Positions 7,260 through 15,857 of a stretch of DNA of 27,959 bases are shown piece by piece. Where the stretch lies: contig JAGWQR010000014.1 of assembly GCA_028869975.1 (NCBI GenBank), positions 1 through 27,959 of the forward strand. Direction: 5' to 3'. The stretch comes from Alphaproteobacteria bacterium. GTDB taxonomy: Bacteria; Pseudomonadota; Alphaproteobacteria; Sphingomonadales; Sphingomonadaceae. Made by a program: the position numbers and the translations under genes. How positions within the stretch are numbered: position 1 is the stretch's first letter; the number at the start of each line of letters is the position of its first letter. The notes under the pieces are model-generated. The model searched no databases, was not told the origin of the DNA, and saw nothing but the letters and a program-made list of their open reading frames with translations.

Positions 7260-9383
7260 ATGGCCACCGTTATGAACATGCACACGCCCCGTCCAAAAGC
7301 AGCCATTCCCTTTATTCTGCCTGCGAGTCGCTGGGATGAAGCTCATGCGGCAACGTTAACGCCCGCCGAGTTGCTGCTCTACCGTTCGAACCTACTCGGG
7401 TCTGACCTGACCGTCACCAACTTTGGCGGCGGCAACACCTCCGCCAAGCTGACCGAGACCGACCCGCTCACCGGCGACTCAGTTTTGGTGCTGTGGGTGA
7501 AGGGATCGGGTGGGGACATCGGCTCGATGAACTTGGGTGGTTTTGCCACGCTCTATCAGGACAAATTGCTGGGGCTGGAAACGCACTACAGCGGCCCGGA
7601 TGATGATGACAAGATGGTCGGCTATCTGCCGCACTGCACGTTCAATCTCAATGGCCGCGCGGCGAGCATCGACACGCCGCTGCATTCGCTGTTGCCCTTC
7701 GCGCATGTCGATCATGTCCACCCCGATGCGATTATCGCGCTGGCGGCGTCCTCGGGCGGCGAGGCGGCGACACGCGAAATTTGGGGTGGCTCAATCGGCT
7801 GGCTGCCCTGGAAACGACCCGGATATACCCTGGGCGTGTTGTTGCGCGATACCGTGCGCGCCAATCCGCATTTGAAGGGCGTGATGCTCGCGGGTCATGG
7901 GATCATCTGCTGGGCGGATACGGCCAAAGACTGTTACGACCATACGATCAGCCTGATCGCCGATGCCGCGCGCTACCTCAATACCAAGATGGCGGACAAG
8001 CCTGCCTTCGGGGGTGAGATTGTACCGCCCAATCCCGAGCGCGCCAAAATCGCCGCTGATCTGATGCCGCGCCTGCGCGGGTTGATGAAGGGAAACCGAC
8101 GCAAGGTCGGCCATTATTGCGACGATGCCGAGACGCTGGAGTTTGTCGGCTCGGCGAATTTTGAGCGGCTCGCGCTGATGGGCACCTCCTGCCCCGACCA
8201 TTTCCTGCGCACCAAGATTGCGCCGCTGACGCTTGACCTTACTGCGCTCACAGATGATGCCAAGCTCGCCGAGGAGCTGGAAAGCTACCGCAAGGCGTAC
8301 GCGCATTATTATGACGCCTGCAAGCGCGCCAATTCCCCTGCGATGCGCGATGCCAATCCGGTGGTGGTGTTGGTGCCAGGCGTCGGGCGGATCACGTTTG
8401 CGACCGACAAAACCACCGCGCGGCTCGCGGGGGAATTCTATGGCAACGCGATCAATGTCATGCGCGGGGCGGAAGCTATCGGCGATTATATCGCGCTCGA
8501 CGAGCAGGAAGCGTTCGACATCGAATATTGGCTGCTTGAGGAGGCCAAGCTCCAGCGGATGCCCGCACCCAAACCGATGGTCGGCAAGATCGCGCTCGTC
8601 ACCGGCGGCGCGGGGGGGATCGGCGCGGCGACTGCGGCGCGGCTGCTGTCCGAAGGCGCGTGCGTGATGCTCGCGGATCGCGATACTGCGGTTGTCGAGG
8701 ATGTGCGCACAGGCATCGCCGCGCAATTCGGCAAGGACGTCGTGCGCGCGGTCACCTGCGATGTCACCGATGAAGCCGCAGTCGAGGCCGCATTCGCGGC
8801 CTGCGCGCGCGAATTTGGCGGGCTCGATATTCTGGTCGCCAATGCAGGCATCGCTTCCTCCGCGCCGATTGAAGCAACCACAATGGCGCTGTGGAACAAG
8901 AATTATGATGTGCTCAGCACCGGCTATTTCCTCACCGCCAAACATGCCTGGGGTTTGCTCAAGCGGATGAAGGCACAGGGCGGAACGTCCATGGTGTTTA
9001 TCGGCTCGAAGAATGCGGTGGCGGCGGCAAGCGGGGCCAGCGCCTATGCTTCTGCAAAAGCTGCCGCGAACCATCTCGCGCGCTGTCTTGCACTCGAAGG
9101 CGCGCCGGAGGGCATCCGCGTCAACATCGTCAACCCCGATGCGGTTATCAAGGGCTCGCGCATCTGGGATGGTGACTGGCGCAAGGAGCGCGCTGCCAAC
9201 AACAAGGTCGATCCCGGCGAGGCGCTGGAGGCGCATTACCGCGAGCGGAGTATGCTCAAGCGCGACGTGCTCCCCGCCGACATCGCCGAGGCGGCCTACT
9301 GGCTCGCCAGCGACTTGTCGGCCAAGTCCACCGGGAATATGATCAATGTCGATGCAGGTAACGCGCAGGCATTTGTGCGATAA
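7260..9383 (+). CDS. rhaEW: Bifunctional rhamnulose-1-phosphate aldolase / lactaldehyde dehydrogenase (short-chain) RhaEW
   Basis: A 707-residue two-domain fusion. Residues ~1-430 are a class II (zinc) aldolase of the AraD/adducin fold, with SNLLGSDLTVTNFGGGNTSAK and clustered metal-type histidines at 149, 152 and 154 (HVDHVHPDA) plus a later HGIICW. From ~440 a short-chain dehydrogenase follows: TGGAGGIG nucleotide motif, NAG, and the catalytic pair Tyr596/Lys600 in YASAK. The family is known to split L-rhamnulose-1-phosphate into DHAP and L-lactaldehyde and to oxidise the aldehyde to L-lactate. ATG 7260 is preferred over TTG 7215, which lies inside the promoter repeats; its ribosome-binding site is weak, and ATGs at 7272 and 7278 cannot be excluded. 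It is the first gene of the plus-strand rha operon, 1 base before rhaI. Confidence 0.92.
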   Translation: MATVMNMHTPRPKAAIPFILPASRWDEAHAATLTPAELLLYRSNLLGSDLTVTNFGGGNTSAKLTETDPLTGDSVLVLWVKGSGGDIGSMNLGGFATLYQDKLLGLETHYSGPDDDDKMVGYLPHCTFNLNGRAASIDTPLHSLLPFAHVDHVHPDAIIALAASSGGEAATREIWGGSIGWLPWKRPGYTLGVLLRDTVRANPHLKGVMLAGHGIICWADTAKDCYDHTISLIADAARYLNTKMADKPAFGGEIVPPNPERAKIAADLMPRLRGLMKGNRRKVGHYCDDAETLEFVGSANFERLALMGTSCPDHFLRTKIAPLTLDLTALTDDAKLAEELESYRKAYAHYYDACKRANSPAMRDANPVVVLVPGVGRITFATDKTTARLAGEFYGNAINVMRGAEAIGDYIALDEQEAFDIEYWLLEEAKLQRMPAPKPMVGKIALVTGGAGGIGAATAARLLSEGACVMLADRDTAVVEDVRTGIAAQFGKDVVRAVTCDVTDEAAVEAAFAACAREFGGLDILVANAGIASSAPIEATTMALWNKNYDVLSTGYFLTAKHAWGLLKRMKAQGGTSMVFIGSKNAVAAASGASAYASAKAAANHLARCLALEGAPEGIRVNIVNPDAVIKGSRIWDGDWRKERAANNKVDPGEALEAHYRERSMLKRDVLPADIAEAAYWLASDLSAKSTGNMINVDAGNAQAFVR

Positions 9384-9384
9384 T

Positions 9385-10680
9385 ATGACCACTAACCTCC
9401 CCCTGTCCGCTGACCAGATCGCCAGCCATAATGCTGCGCTCATCGATGCGCTTCATGATGATTATGACTCGCTCGGGCGGCAACTGGCGCGGCGAGGCGT
9501 CAAGATTGACGCGCTCAAGGCCAAGGTTGCAGCCTTCTCGGTTGCGGTGCCAAGCTGGGGATCGGGGCGCGGCGGCACGCGCTTTGCCAAATACCCGATT
9601 GCGGGGGAACCGACCAACATTCATGAAAAGCTCGAAGATTGCGCGGTTGTGCATCAGCTCTCCACGGTCACGCCGCGCGTGTCGCCGCATTTCCCGTGGG
9701 ACAAGGTGAGTGATTATGGCGCGCTCAAGGATGAAGCGGCGGCGCTCGGCCTCGGCTTCGATGCGGTCAACTCGAACACGTTTCAGGATCAGCCGGGGCA
9801 GGCGCATTCATACAACACCGGCTCTCTCGCCTCGACTTTGGAGGCCACGCGGCAGCAGGCGGTTGAGCATAATATCGAGTGCATCGAGATTGGCCGCAAG
9901 CTCGGGAGCAATGCGCTCACCGTCTGGGTGGGGGATGGCACCAATTTTCCCGGCCAGCAGGATCTGGGCGCGTCGCTCGACCGTTATCTTGAGGCGGCAG
10001 CGCAAATCTACGCCGCGCTTCCGGCGGATTGGCGGATGCTGCTCGAGCATAAAATGTTCGAGCCGGCTTTCTACTCGACTGTCATCTCCGACTGGGGTTC
10101 CTCCATCCTTGCCGCGCAGGAGCTCGGCCCCAAGGCGCAATGTCTGGTCGATCTTGGCCATCATGCCCCCAATGTGAATATCGAGCAGATTGTCGCGCGC
10201 CTCCACCGCTTCGGCAAGCTCGGCGGCTTCCATTTCAACGACAGCAAATATGGCGATGATGATCTGGACTCAGGCAGCATCAACCCGCACCAGCTTTTCC
10301 TCGTGTTCAACGAGCTGGTTGAGGCGGAACTGCACCCGAGGCAGGGCTTCAATCCCGCCTATATGATCGACCAGTCACATAATGTGACCGATCCGATTGA
10401 ATCGATGCTGTCCTCGGCGGAGGCCATCGCCGCCGCCTATGTGAAGGCGAGTCTGGTGGATCGCGAGACACTTCACGCCGCGCAAGCCGCCAATGATACG
10501 ATGATGGCGTTTCAGGCACTGCGTCGCGCCTATAACATCGACGTCGCGCCGATTCTCGCGATGGCGCGGATGGAAGCCGGCGGCGCAATTGATGTGCTCG
10601 CTGCCTATCGCGACAGCGGGTATCGCGCGCGGAAGGCCCAGGAAAGGAAGAGTGTCGGAGTGGGCGCCGGGATTGTGTAA
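9385..10680 (+). CDS. rhaI: L-rhamnose isomerase, RhaI type
   Basis: A 431-residue TIM-barrel isomerase converting L-rhamnose to L-rhamnulose in the cytoplasm. It matches the RhaI class known from Pseudomonas stutzeri and rhizobia (about 430 residues) rather than the E. coli RhaA class. The metal-binding residues line up with the P. stutzeri enzyme at a constant offset of two: Glu221 (LLEHKMFEP), Asp256 (CLVDLGHHAP), His283 (GGFHFNDSKYGDDDLDSG) and Asp329 (YMIDQSHN). Other signatures are VPSWGSGRGGTRFAKY and AVNSNTFQDQPGQAHSYNTG. ATG 9385 lies one base after the RhaEW stop and fits the family start; the longer frame from 9346 would run back into RhaEW. The two are surely translated together. 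No mutarotase gene (rhaM) was seen in the window. Confidence 0.95.
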   Translation: MTTNLPLSADQIASHNAALIDALHDDYDSLGRQLARRGVKIDALKAKVAAFSVAVPSWGSGRGGTRFAKYPIAGEPTNIHEKLEDCAVVHQLSTVTPRVSPHFPWDKVSDYGALKDEAAALGLGFDAVNSNTFQDQPGQAHSYNTGSLASTLEATRQQAVEHNIECIEIGRKLGSNALTVWVGDGTNFPGQQDLGASLDRYLEAAAQIYAALPADWRMLLEHKMFEPAFYSTVISDWGSSILAAQELGPKAQCLVDLGHHAPNVNIEQIVARLHRFGKLGGFHFNDSKYGDDDLDSGSINPHQLFLVFNELVEAELHPRQGFNPAYMIDQSHNVTDPIESMLSSAEAIAAAYVKASLVDRETLHAAQAANDTMMAFQALRRAYNIDVAPILAMARMEAGGAIDVLAAYRDSGYRARKAQERKSVGVGAGIV

Positions 10681-10686
10681 ACAATC
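10671..10686. repeat. GATTGT-GTAA-ACAATC palindrome at the rhaI/esterase junction
   Basis: A perfect 6-base inverted repeat with a 4-base centre spans the rhaI stop codon. ACAATCAT (10681-10688) is the reverse complement of ATGATTGT at 7211-7218 in the rha promoter. It may be a second operator for the rha regulator, or a weak hairpin between operon parts. No T-tract follows. Confidence 0.4.
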
Positions 10687-10712
10687 ATACAAATAATCCG
10701 GGAGAGGGAAAG

Positions 10713-11801
10713 ATGATCGAAGCAAATCGCCGTACCCTTATATCAGGCGCGCTCGCCGGAGCAGCCACCGTTACGCTTGTCAAACCGTCGGCCATCTTCG
10801 CCGCCGACGCGCCCTATCAACTCCCCTTGAGGATGTTGCACCCTGAATTGCGCGCTGCCGTACCGTTGATGCAGAAATTCTCTGCCGGCCGGGGCGCTAT
10901 GAGCCGCGCCACATTGGCGCAAGCGCGCAGAGACATGGCGCCCAAAGGCCTGTTCGCTCAGACGGTGCTGCCGGATGTGCCGTTTGAAAAGCGCGTGATC
11001 CCGGTCGGCAAGGGGCAACCGGATGTGGCGATCTACATCATCAACGCCAAGGCGGGTGGCAACCGTCCCGCCATTCTGCATACGCATGGCGGCGGCTATG
11101 TGGCGGGCATGGCCGAGAGCAGCATCCGTTCGTTGCAGGAAATATGCAAGGAACTGGATTGCATTGCGGTTACGGTCGATTATCGGCTTGCGCCCGAAAC
11201 CAGCTATAAGGGCTCGATCGAGGATAATTATGCCGGGCTCAAATGGCTATACAAGAACGCAGCGTCGCTCGGAGCCAACCCCGATAACATCGCGGTGATG
11301 GGCGAAAGCGCGGGCGGGGGCCATGCCGCTATCCTTGCGATCACCGCGCGCGACAGGGGCGAGGTGCCGCTGGTATTTCAGTGCCTGATCTACCCGATGC
11401 TCGATGACCGCACCGGATCGAGCGTCAAGAAACCGCCTTTTGTCGGTACGCTGATCTGGACGCCGGAGAGCAATCGCTTTGGCTGGGAGAGCTTCCTCGG
11501 CCAGAAGCCCGGCCTGCCCCATGCGCCGGTCGCTGCCGTGCCCGCGCGTAACCCGAATCTCAAAGGCCTGCCGCCTGCGTTCATCGGCGTTGGCACGCTC
11601 GATCTGTTCTGCGACGAGGACATTGAGTATGGCAAGCGGCTGACCGATGTGGGGGTGATGACCGAGATGGTCGTCGTCCCCGGTGCGTTCCACGGCTTTG
11701 ACTTTATGGCACTGCTCATGAAGGCCCCACTTGGTGTCTGGTTCCAGAAAACCAAGATGAACGCGCTGCGTCGCGGCTTTGGCATGGCAGAAACGATATG
11801 A
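10713..11801 (+). CDS. Exported alpha/beta-hydrolase esterase of the HSL type (probable acetyl esterase)
   Basis: A 362-residue hydrolase. The N-terminus MIEANRRTLISGALAGAA has an RR pair before a hydrophobic stretch, consistent with a Tat-type export signal ending near residue 31. The catalytic domain has the HSL-family oxyanion motif HGGGY (125-129), nucleophile Ser199 in GESAGGG, Asp297 in GVGTLDLF and His327 in GAFHGFDF. GGGAGAGG-like purines ahead of ATG 10713 give a good ribosome-binding site. It follows rhaI by 32 bases and overlaps the rhamnosidase frame region (ATGA at 11798-11801), so it is cotranscribed with rhamnose genes. Removing acetyl or other acyl groups from the glycan before the rhamnosidase acts is a reasonable inference; the acyl group and sugar cannot be read from sequence. 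Confidence 0.82.
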   Translation: MIEANRRTLISGALAGAATVTLVKPSAIFAADAPYQLPLRMLHPELRAAVPLMQKFSAGRGAMSRATLAQARRDMAPKGLFAQTVLPDVPFEKRVIPVGKGQPDVAIYIINAKAGGNRPAILHTHGGGYVAGMAESSIRSLQEICKELDCIAVTVDYRLAPETSYKGSIEDNYAGLKWLYKNAASLGANPDNIAVMGESAGGGHAAILAITARDRGEVPLVFQCLIYPMLDDRTGSSVKKPPFVGTLIWTPESNRFGWESFLGQKPGLPHAPVAAVPARNPNLKGLPPAFIGVGTLDLFCDEDIEYGKRLTDVGVMTEMVVVPGAFHGFDFMALLMKAPLGVWFQKTKMNALRRGFGMAETI

Positions 11802-11824
11802 TTATGAAAAATGGAGATGGCCGT

Positions 11825-14800
11825 ATGAGGATAGGTTCAATTTTGCGCGCGGGGCTGGTTGCGGCAACTGCGTTGACGGCATGGCCTGTCTTTGCTGATG
11901 CGAATCCCGCGCAGGAGCTAGAGGCCAAGGCGCAATCCAGCCTTGCGCAGCAATTTCGCGATCCTCCCATGTCGGCGCGTCCGCGCGTATGGTGGCACTG
12001 GATGAACGGCAACATTACAAAGGATGGCATTGCCAAGGATCTGGCCTGGATGAAGGCGGTTGGCGTGGGTGGTGTGCAGGCCTTCGACGCCAATCTCATG
12101 ACACCGCAGATTGTCGATCATCGCCTCGTTTACATGACGCCGGAATGGAAGGATGCCTTCCGCTTTGCGGTTACGGAAGCTGACCGGCTCGGACTGGAGT
12201 TTGGCATCGCTTCATCGCCCGGCTGGTCGGAAACCGGAGGACCCTGGGTACCCAGTGAGGATGGCCTCAAGAAGGTGGTGTGGAGCGAGACGCGGGTTGT
12301 GCCAGGCCAGCATCTGAGCGCGCCCCTCGCTGCGCCCCCTGTGGTCACCGGGCCGTTTGGCAGTTTGCCAATGCAGGCAGACATCTCTGCCGCCCTGACT
12401 GGCAAGGCACCGCCACCGCCACCATCGCCCTATCATGATATTGCAGTACTCGCGATGCCGGCAGCGGTTGCGCAGGAAGTCGATCCTCTGGTGACTCTGC
12501 CCGATGGCAGTGCGATTGCAGCTGGCAAACTGCGGGGCGATGATCTTTCGACTGGCATCTCGATCCCATCGATGAAGGCTGGCGCACCAAGTGCGATCAT
12601 TTTCGCCTATCCGCATCCACAGCAAATCAGTGCAGCCAGTCTGTTTGTCGCCGGGGCCAAAAGCATGTTTGGCGGAGCGACGATCGCACCGGTGCTCGAA
12701 GCAAGCGATGATGGTAATGTCTGGCGGCATGTTGCCAATCTCAGCGCGGGGGAAGTCCCCGAAACAGCCAGCTTCCGGAGCGTGACTGCGCCGTGGTTCC
12801 GGGTCGTCTTCACACCAGTGAATGGCGGCGGCATATTGGCCGGATTGGGCACACCTGCCCCCGGCGTCATTCCCTTGTTCGACCCGGCCAAAATGAGTGC
12901 GGGCACGAAGACACTCTCGTTGCGGATGCTGAAGCTGATGGGCACGCCACGGATCGACCATGCCGTGACCAAAGCCGGCTTTGCAATTACGCCCGATTAT
13001 TACGCACTGCCCACAATCAATGATGGAGCAAATGGCCCGGCACCTGCGCAGATTATCAATCTGACCGCGCACATGAAACCCGACGGCACGCTGGACTGGG
13101 TGGCGCCGCCATTGCCTGAAGGGCAGGAGTGGCGCGTAATCCGCATGGGTTGGTCATTGCTCGGCACGACCAATCATCCGGCTACAGCGGAGGCGACTGG
13201 CCTTGAAGTAGACAAGTTCGATGGCGCTGCCGTACGCCGCTATCTCGATCATTATCTGGGTATGTACACGGATGCGGTCGGCCCCGGACTGGTCGGGGCG
13301 CATGGCATTCGGGCTTTCCTCACCGATTCGATCGAGGTTGGTGCGGCCAACTGGACACCGCGCATGATCGAGGATTTCAAGCGCCTGCGCGGCTACGACC
13401 CAACGCCCTGGTTGCCAGCGCTGACCGGTGCGCTGGTCGGCACGCGCGCGCAATCCGACATGTTTCTCTATGATTATCGCCGCACACTCGCCGATCTGAT
13501 GGCGAGCGAGCATTATGGGACGGTTGCCACATTCGCGCACGAACATGGCCTGCGCGTCTACGGGGAGGCGCTTGAGGATCATCGTCCGAGCCTGGGTGAT
13601 GACATGGCGATGCGCAGCCATACCGATGTGCCGATGAGCGCGATGTGGACTTATGCGCGCGATAAAGGGCCAAAACCGAGCTATCTCGCCGACACCAAGG
13701 GGGCTGCATCCGTCGCGCATATCTATGGCCAGAATTTTGTGGCGGCGGAGTCGATGACTTCAGCAATGACGCCATGGGCCGATTCACCTCGCACGCTCAA
13801 GCGCATCATCGACCTTGAGTTCCTGCAGGGGATCAACCTGCCGGTAGTGCATGAATCGACGCACCAGCCGCTCGACACCAAGGTGCCTGGCCTGTCGCTG
13901 TTCATTTTTGGCCAGTATTTCAACCGTCTCGATGCTTGGGCACCACTCGCGCGGCCCTGGGTTGATTATATCGCGCGCAACGCCCTGCTGCTCCAGCAGG
14001 GGCATGATGCGGCGGATATCGGCTATTTTTATGGTGAGGAAGCTCCGCTCACCGGCCTTTATGGCGATACACCAGTTGCCGATGCACCGCGCACCCATGC
14101 CTATGATTTTGTCAACGCCGATGCCTTGATGGGCGCGTTGAAGAATGAGGGTGCCGATCTCGTCACACCAGGAGGTGCGCGCTACAAGGCCCTCTATCTC
14201 GGCGGTTCCTCGCACAAAATGACGCTAGCGGCGCTGGAGAAAATCGCTTCACTTGTTGAGTCTGGCGCTACGGTTATCGGACAAAAGCCGGAGGGCTCAC
14301 CCAGCAATAACGATGATCCCGCACGCTATGTCGCGCTGAGCGCGAGGCTCTGGCCGGGTGGTGTTGTTAATCAAGTTGGCAAGGGTCGTGTGATTGTGTC
14401 CAGCGATGTTGAATCTGCACTTGCCGGGATCGGCATCGCGCCGGATTTCCGCTTTACCGGAGGTCAGGCCGATGCTGATGTGCGCTTTGTGCACCGTCAT
14501 CTGAAAGATGGGGAAGCGTATTTCGTCGATAATCGCCTGAACCGGCCGGAGGCCTTTGAGGCGCATTTCAGGGTCACGGGGAAAATCCCGGAACTCTGGC
14601 ATGCCGAGACTGGTACACGCGCGCCGGTCAGTTATCGTATTGCCAATGGTGAAACCATTGTGCCACTCGCTTTGGATGCAGAGGGCGCGGTGTATGTGGT
14701 ATTCCGCAAGGCAGCTACAACTGACCAGGTGGTGCTGAAAGCGCCCCGCCTCACACCACTGGCTCCGCTGACGGGGGCCTGGACAGTCGCGTTCCAGCCC

Positions 14801-15241
14801 GGTCGTGGCGCACCGGCAACAGCCACGCTTCCGGCTCTTACACCGCTCGACCAGAACACTGATCCTGCGATCAGATATTTTTCGGGCGTTGCCACCTATA
14901 CGAAGGATTTTGTCGCGCCAAAGGCATGGAAGGCAAAACAACCGCTCTGGCTTGATCTGGGCGATGTCCGAGAGGTTGCCGTGGTCAGCCTCAACGGCAA
15001 ACCGGTAGGTTCTGTCTGGCATACGCCATATCGGATCGACATCAGCGCAGCCACCATACCGGGCCGCAATCATCTGGAAATCAAAGTCGCCAATCTCTGG
15101 CTTAACCGCCTGATTGGTGATGCCCAGCCCGGCGTTACACATAAAATCACCTGGACGGCGCTCCCGACCTATCGTGCCGATGCGCCGCTTCCGGTATCTG
15201 GATTAATCGGGCCTGTCAGGCTGGTGCGCGAGGTCCGGTAA
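11825..15241 (+). CDS. Secreted GH106 alpha-L-rhamnosidase
   Basis: An 1138-residue glycoside hydrolase of family 106, which releases terminal alpha-L-rhamnose. A signal peptide covers about residues 1-25 (LRAGLVAATALTAWPVFADA). The family hallmark RPRVWWHWMNGNIT is at 52-65, followed by the predicted catalytic barrel. Candidate catalytic carboxylates are Glu504 in TDSIEVGAANWTP and Glu581/Glu584 in VYGEALEDHRPS. The last ~130 residues form a galactose-binding-like beta sandwich (LDLGDVREVAVVSLNGKPVG ... NHLEIKVANLW), usual in this family. ATG 11825 was chosen because GGAG lies 8 bases ahead and the signal peptide begins there; an upstream ATG at 11798 overlaps the esterase stop. It is the last gene of the rha operon and supplies the rhamnose the other enzymes use. 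Its 3' end overlaps the convergent dgoA by 26 bases. Confidence 0.92.
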   Translation: MRIGSILRAGLVAATALTAWPVFADANPAQELEAKAQSSLAQQFRDPPMSARPRVWWHWMNGNITKDGIAKDLAWMKAVGVGGVQAFDANLMTPQIVDHRLVYMTPEWKDAFRFAVTEADRLGLEFGIASSPGWSETGGPWVPSEDGLKKVVWSETRVVPGQHLSAPLAAPPVVTGPFGSLPMQADISAALTGKAPPPPPSPYHDIAVLAMPAAVAQEVDPLVTLPDGSAIAAGKLRGDDLSTGISIPSMKAGAPSAIIFAYPHPQQISAASLFVAGAKSMFGGATIAPVLEASDDGNVWRHVANLSAGEVPETASFRSVTAPWFRVVFTPVNGGGILAGLGTPAPGVIPLFDPAKMSAGTKTLSLRMLKLMGTPRIDHAVTKAGFAITPDYYALPTINDGANGPAPAQIINLTAHMKPDGTLDWVAPPLPEGQEWRVIRMGWSLLGTTNHPATAEATGLEVDKFDGAAVRRYLDHYLGMYTDAVGPGLVGAHGIRAFLTDSIEVGAANWTPRMIEDFKRLRGYDPTPWLPALTGALVGTRAQSDMFLYDYRRTLADLMASEHYGTVATFAHEHGLRVYGEALEDHRPSLGDDMAMRSHTDVPMSAMWTYARDKGPKPSYLADTKGAASVAHIYGQNFVAAESMTSAMTPWADSPRTLKRIIDLEFLQGINLPVVHESTHQPLDTKVPGLSLFIFGQYFNRLDAWAPLARPWVDYIARNALLLQQGHDAADIGYFYGEEAPLTGLYGDTPVADAPRTHAYDFVNADALMGALKNEGADLVTPGGARYKALYLGGSSHKMTLAALEKIASLVESGATVIGQKPEGSPSNNDDPARYVALSARLWPGGVVNQVGKGRVIVSSDVESALAGIGIAPDFRFTGGQADADVRFVHRHLKDGEAYFVDNRLNRPEAFEAHFRVTGKIPELWHAETGTRAPVSYRIANGETIVPLALDAEGAVYVVFRKAATTDQVVLKAPRLTPLAPLTGAWTVAFQPGRGAPATATLPALTPLDQNTDPAIRYFSGVATYTKDFVAPKAWKAKQPLWLDLGDVREVAVVSLNGKPVGSVWHTPYRIDISAATIPGRNHLEIKVANLWLNRLIGDAQPGVTHKITWTALPTYRADAPLPVSGLIGPVRLVREVR

Positions 15242-15857
15242 GGCGGGCTACAACATCAGCCGCCCGGCGGTAAACCATATCAGGATCGTCGCCGGGCCGA
15301 TACAGCCCAGTGCCGATTGCAACACCTTCGGCACCAGCAGCAATCCAGTCCTGGGCATTTTCGGCACTGATGCCACCGACCGCCCAGAGTCCCGTCTCTC
15401 TGGGCAACACCTCGCGCACTGCTTTGATATAGGCCTGCCCCATGACGAAAGCCGGAAAGAGTTTGAGGCGCTTTGCGCCGGCGCTGATGGCGGCAAATGC
15501 CTCGCTGGGCGTAAGGAATCCAGGCATTGCCTCAAGACCCAGCGCAACCCCGCGTGCGATAACAGGCGGCACTGAATTGGGCGTGACGAGCAGGCGGGCA
15601 CCTGTTTCAGCCAGGCGCTCGACTGAGGATACATCCAACACAGTGCCGGCACCGATCAAGGCTTCCGCGCCAAAATTCTGTTGCAACGCTGCAATGCTGA
15701 TGAAAGCTTCAGGAGAATTCAGCGGTACCTCAATCATCCGCACGCCAGCGGCAATCAGCGCGCGTGCCACATCTTGCGCTTCCTGCGGGCGGATACCGCG
15801 CAGGATTGCTACAACCGGGGGTGTCTTTTTTGCCAGCAGATCATCTATGGTGCGCAT
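15216..15857 (-). CDS. dgoA: 2-dehydro-3-deoxy-6-phosphogalactonate aldolase (KDPG/KDPGal aldolase family)
   Basis: A 213-residue class I aldolase, usual family length. It would cleave 2-keto-3-deoxy-6-phosphogalactonate to pyruvate and glyceraldehyde-3-phosphate. Seen are VAILRGI at 16-22, Glu43 in MIEVPLNSP, LIGAGTV, TPN, and the Schiff-base lysine Lys132 in RLKLFPA, followed by AVGGI. The LNSP variant and DgoK next door favour the galactonate over the gluconate enzyme, though Eda activity is possible. ATG 15857 fits the family N-terminus (MRTIDDLLAKKTPPVVAILR) and has TTGGAA upstream. It lies within the dgoK frame, overlapping it by 17 bases. An earlier start at 15905 would add 16 residues with no family match. 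Last gene of the minus-strand galactose operon; its end overlaps the rhamnosidase end tail to tail. Confidence 0.9.
   Translation of the reverse strand: MRTIDDLLAKKTPPVVAILRGIRPQEAQDVARALIAAGVRMIEVPLNSPEAFISIAALQQNFGAEALIGAGTVLDVSSVERLAETGARLLVTPNSVPPVIARGVALGLEAMPGFLTPSEAFAAISAGAKRLKLFPAFVMGQAYIKAVREVLPRETGLWAVGGISAENAQDWIAAGAEGVAIGTGLYRPGDDPDMVYRRAADVVARLTGPRAPA

Noticed and set aside
7791..9443. A 550-codon open frame on the minus strand opposite rhaEW
   Set aside because: It lies wholly antisense to a well-supported two-domain enzyme, has no recognisable domain, and is explained by the GC-rich codon pattern that keeps the opposite frame free of stops.
12212..13072. Minus-strand open frames of about 280 codons opposite the GH106 gene (also 14297-15142)
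   Set aside because: Composition is rich in R, H and C without domain motifs, the usual look of antisense shadows in high-GC genes.
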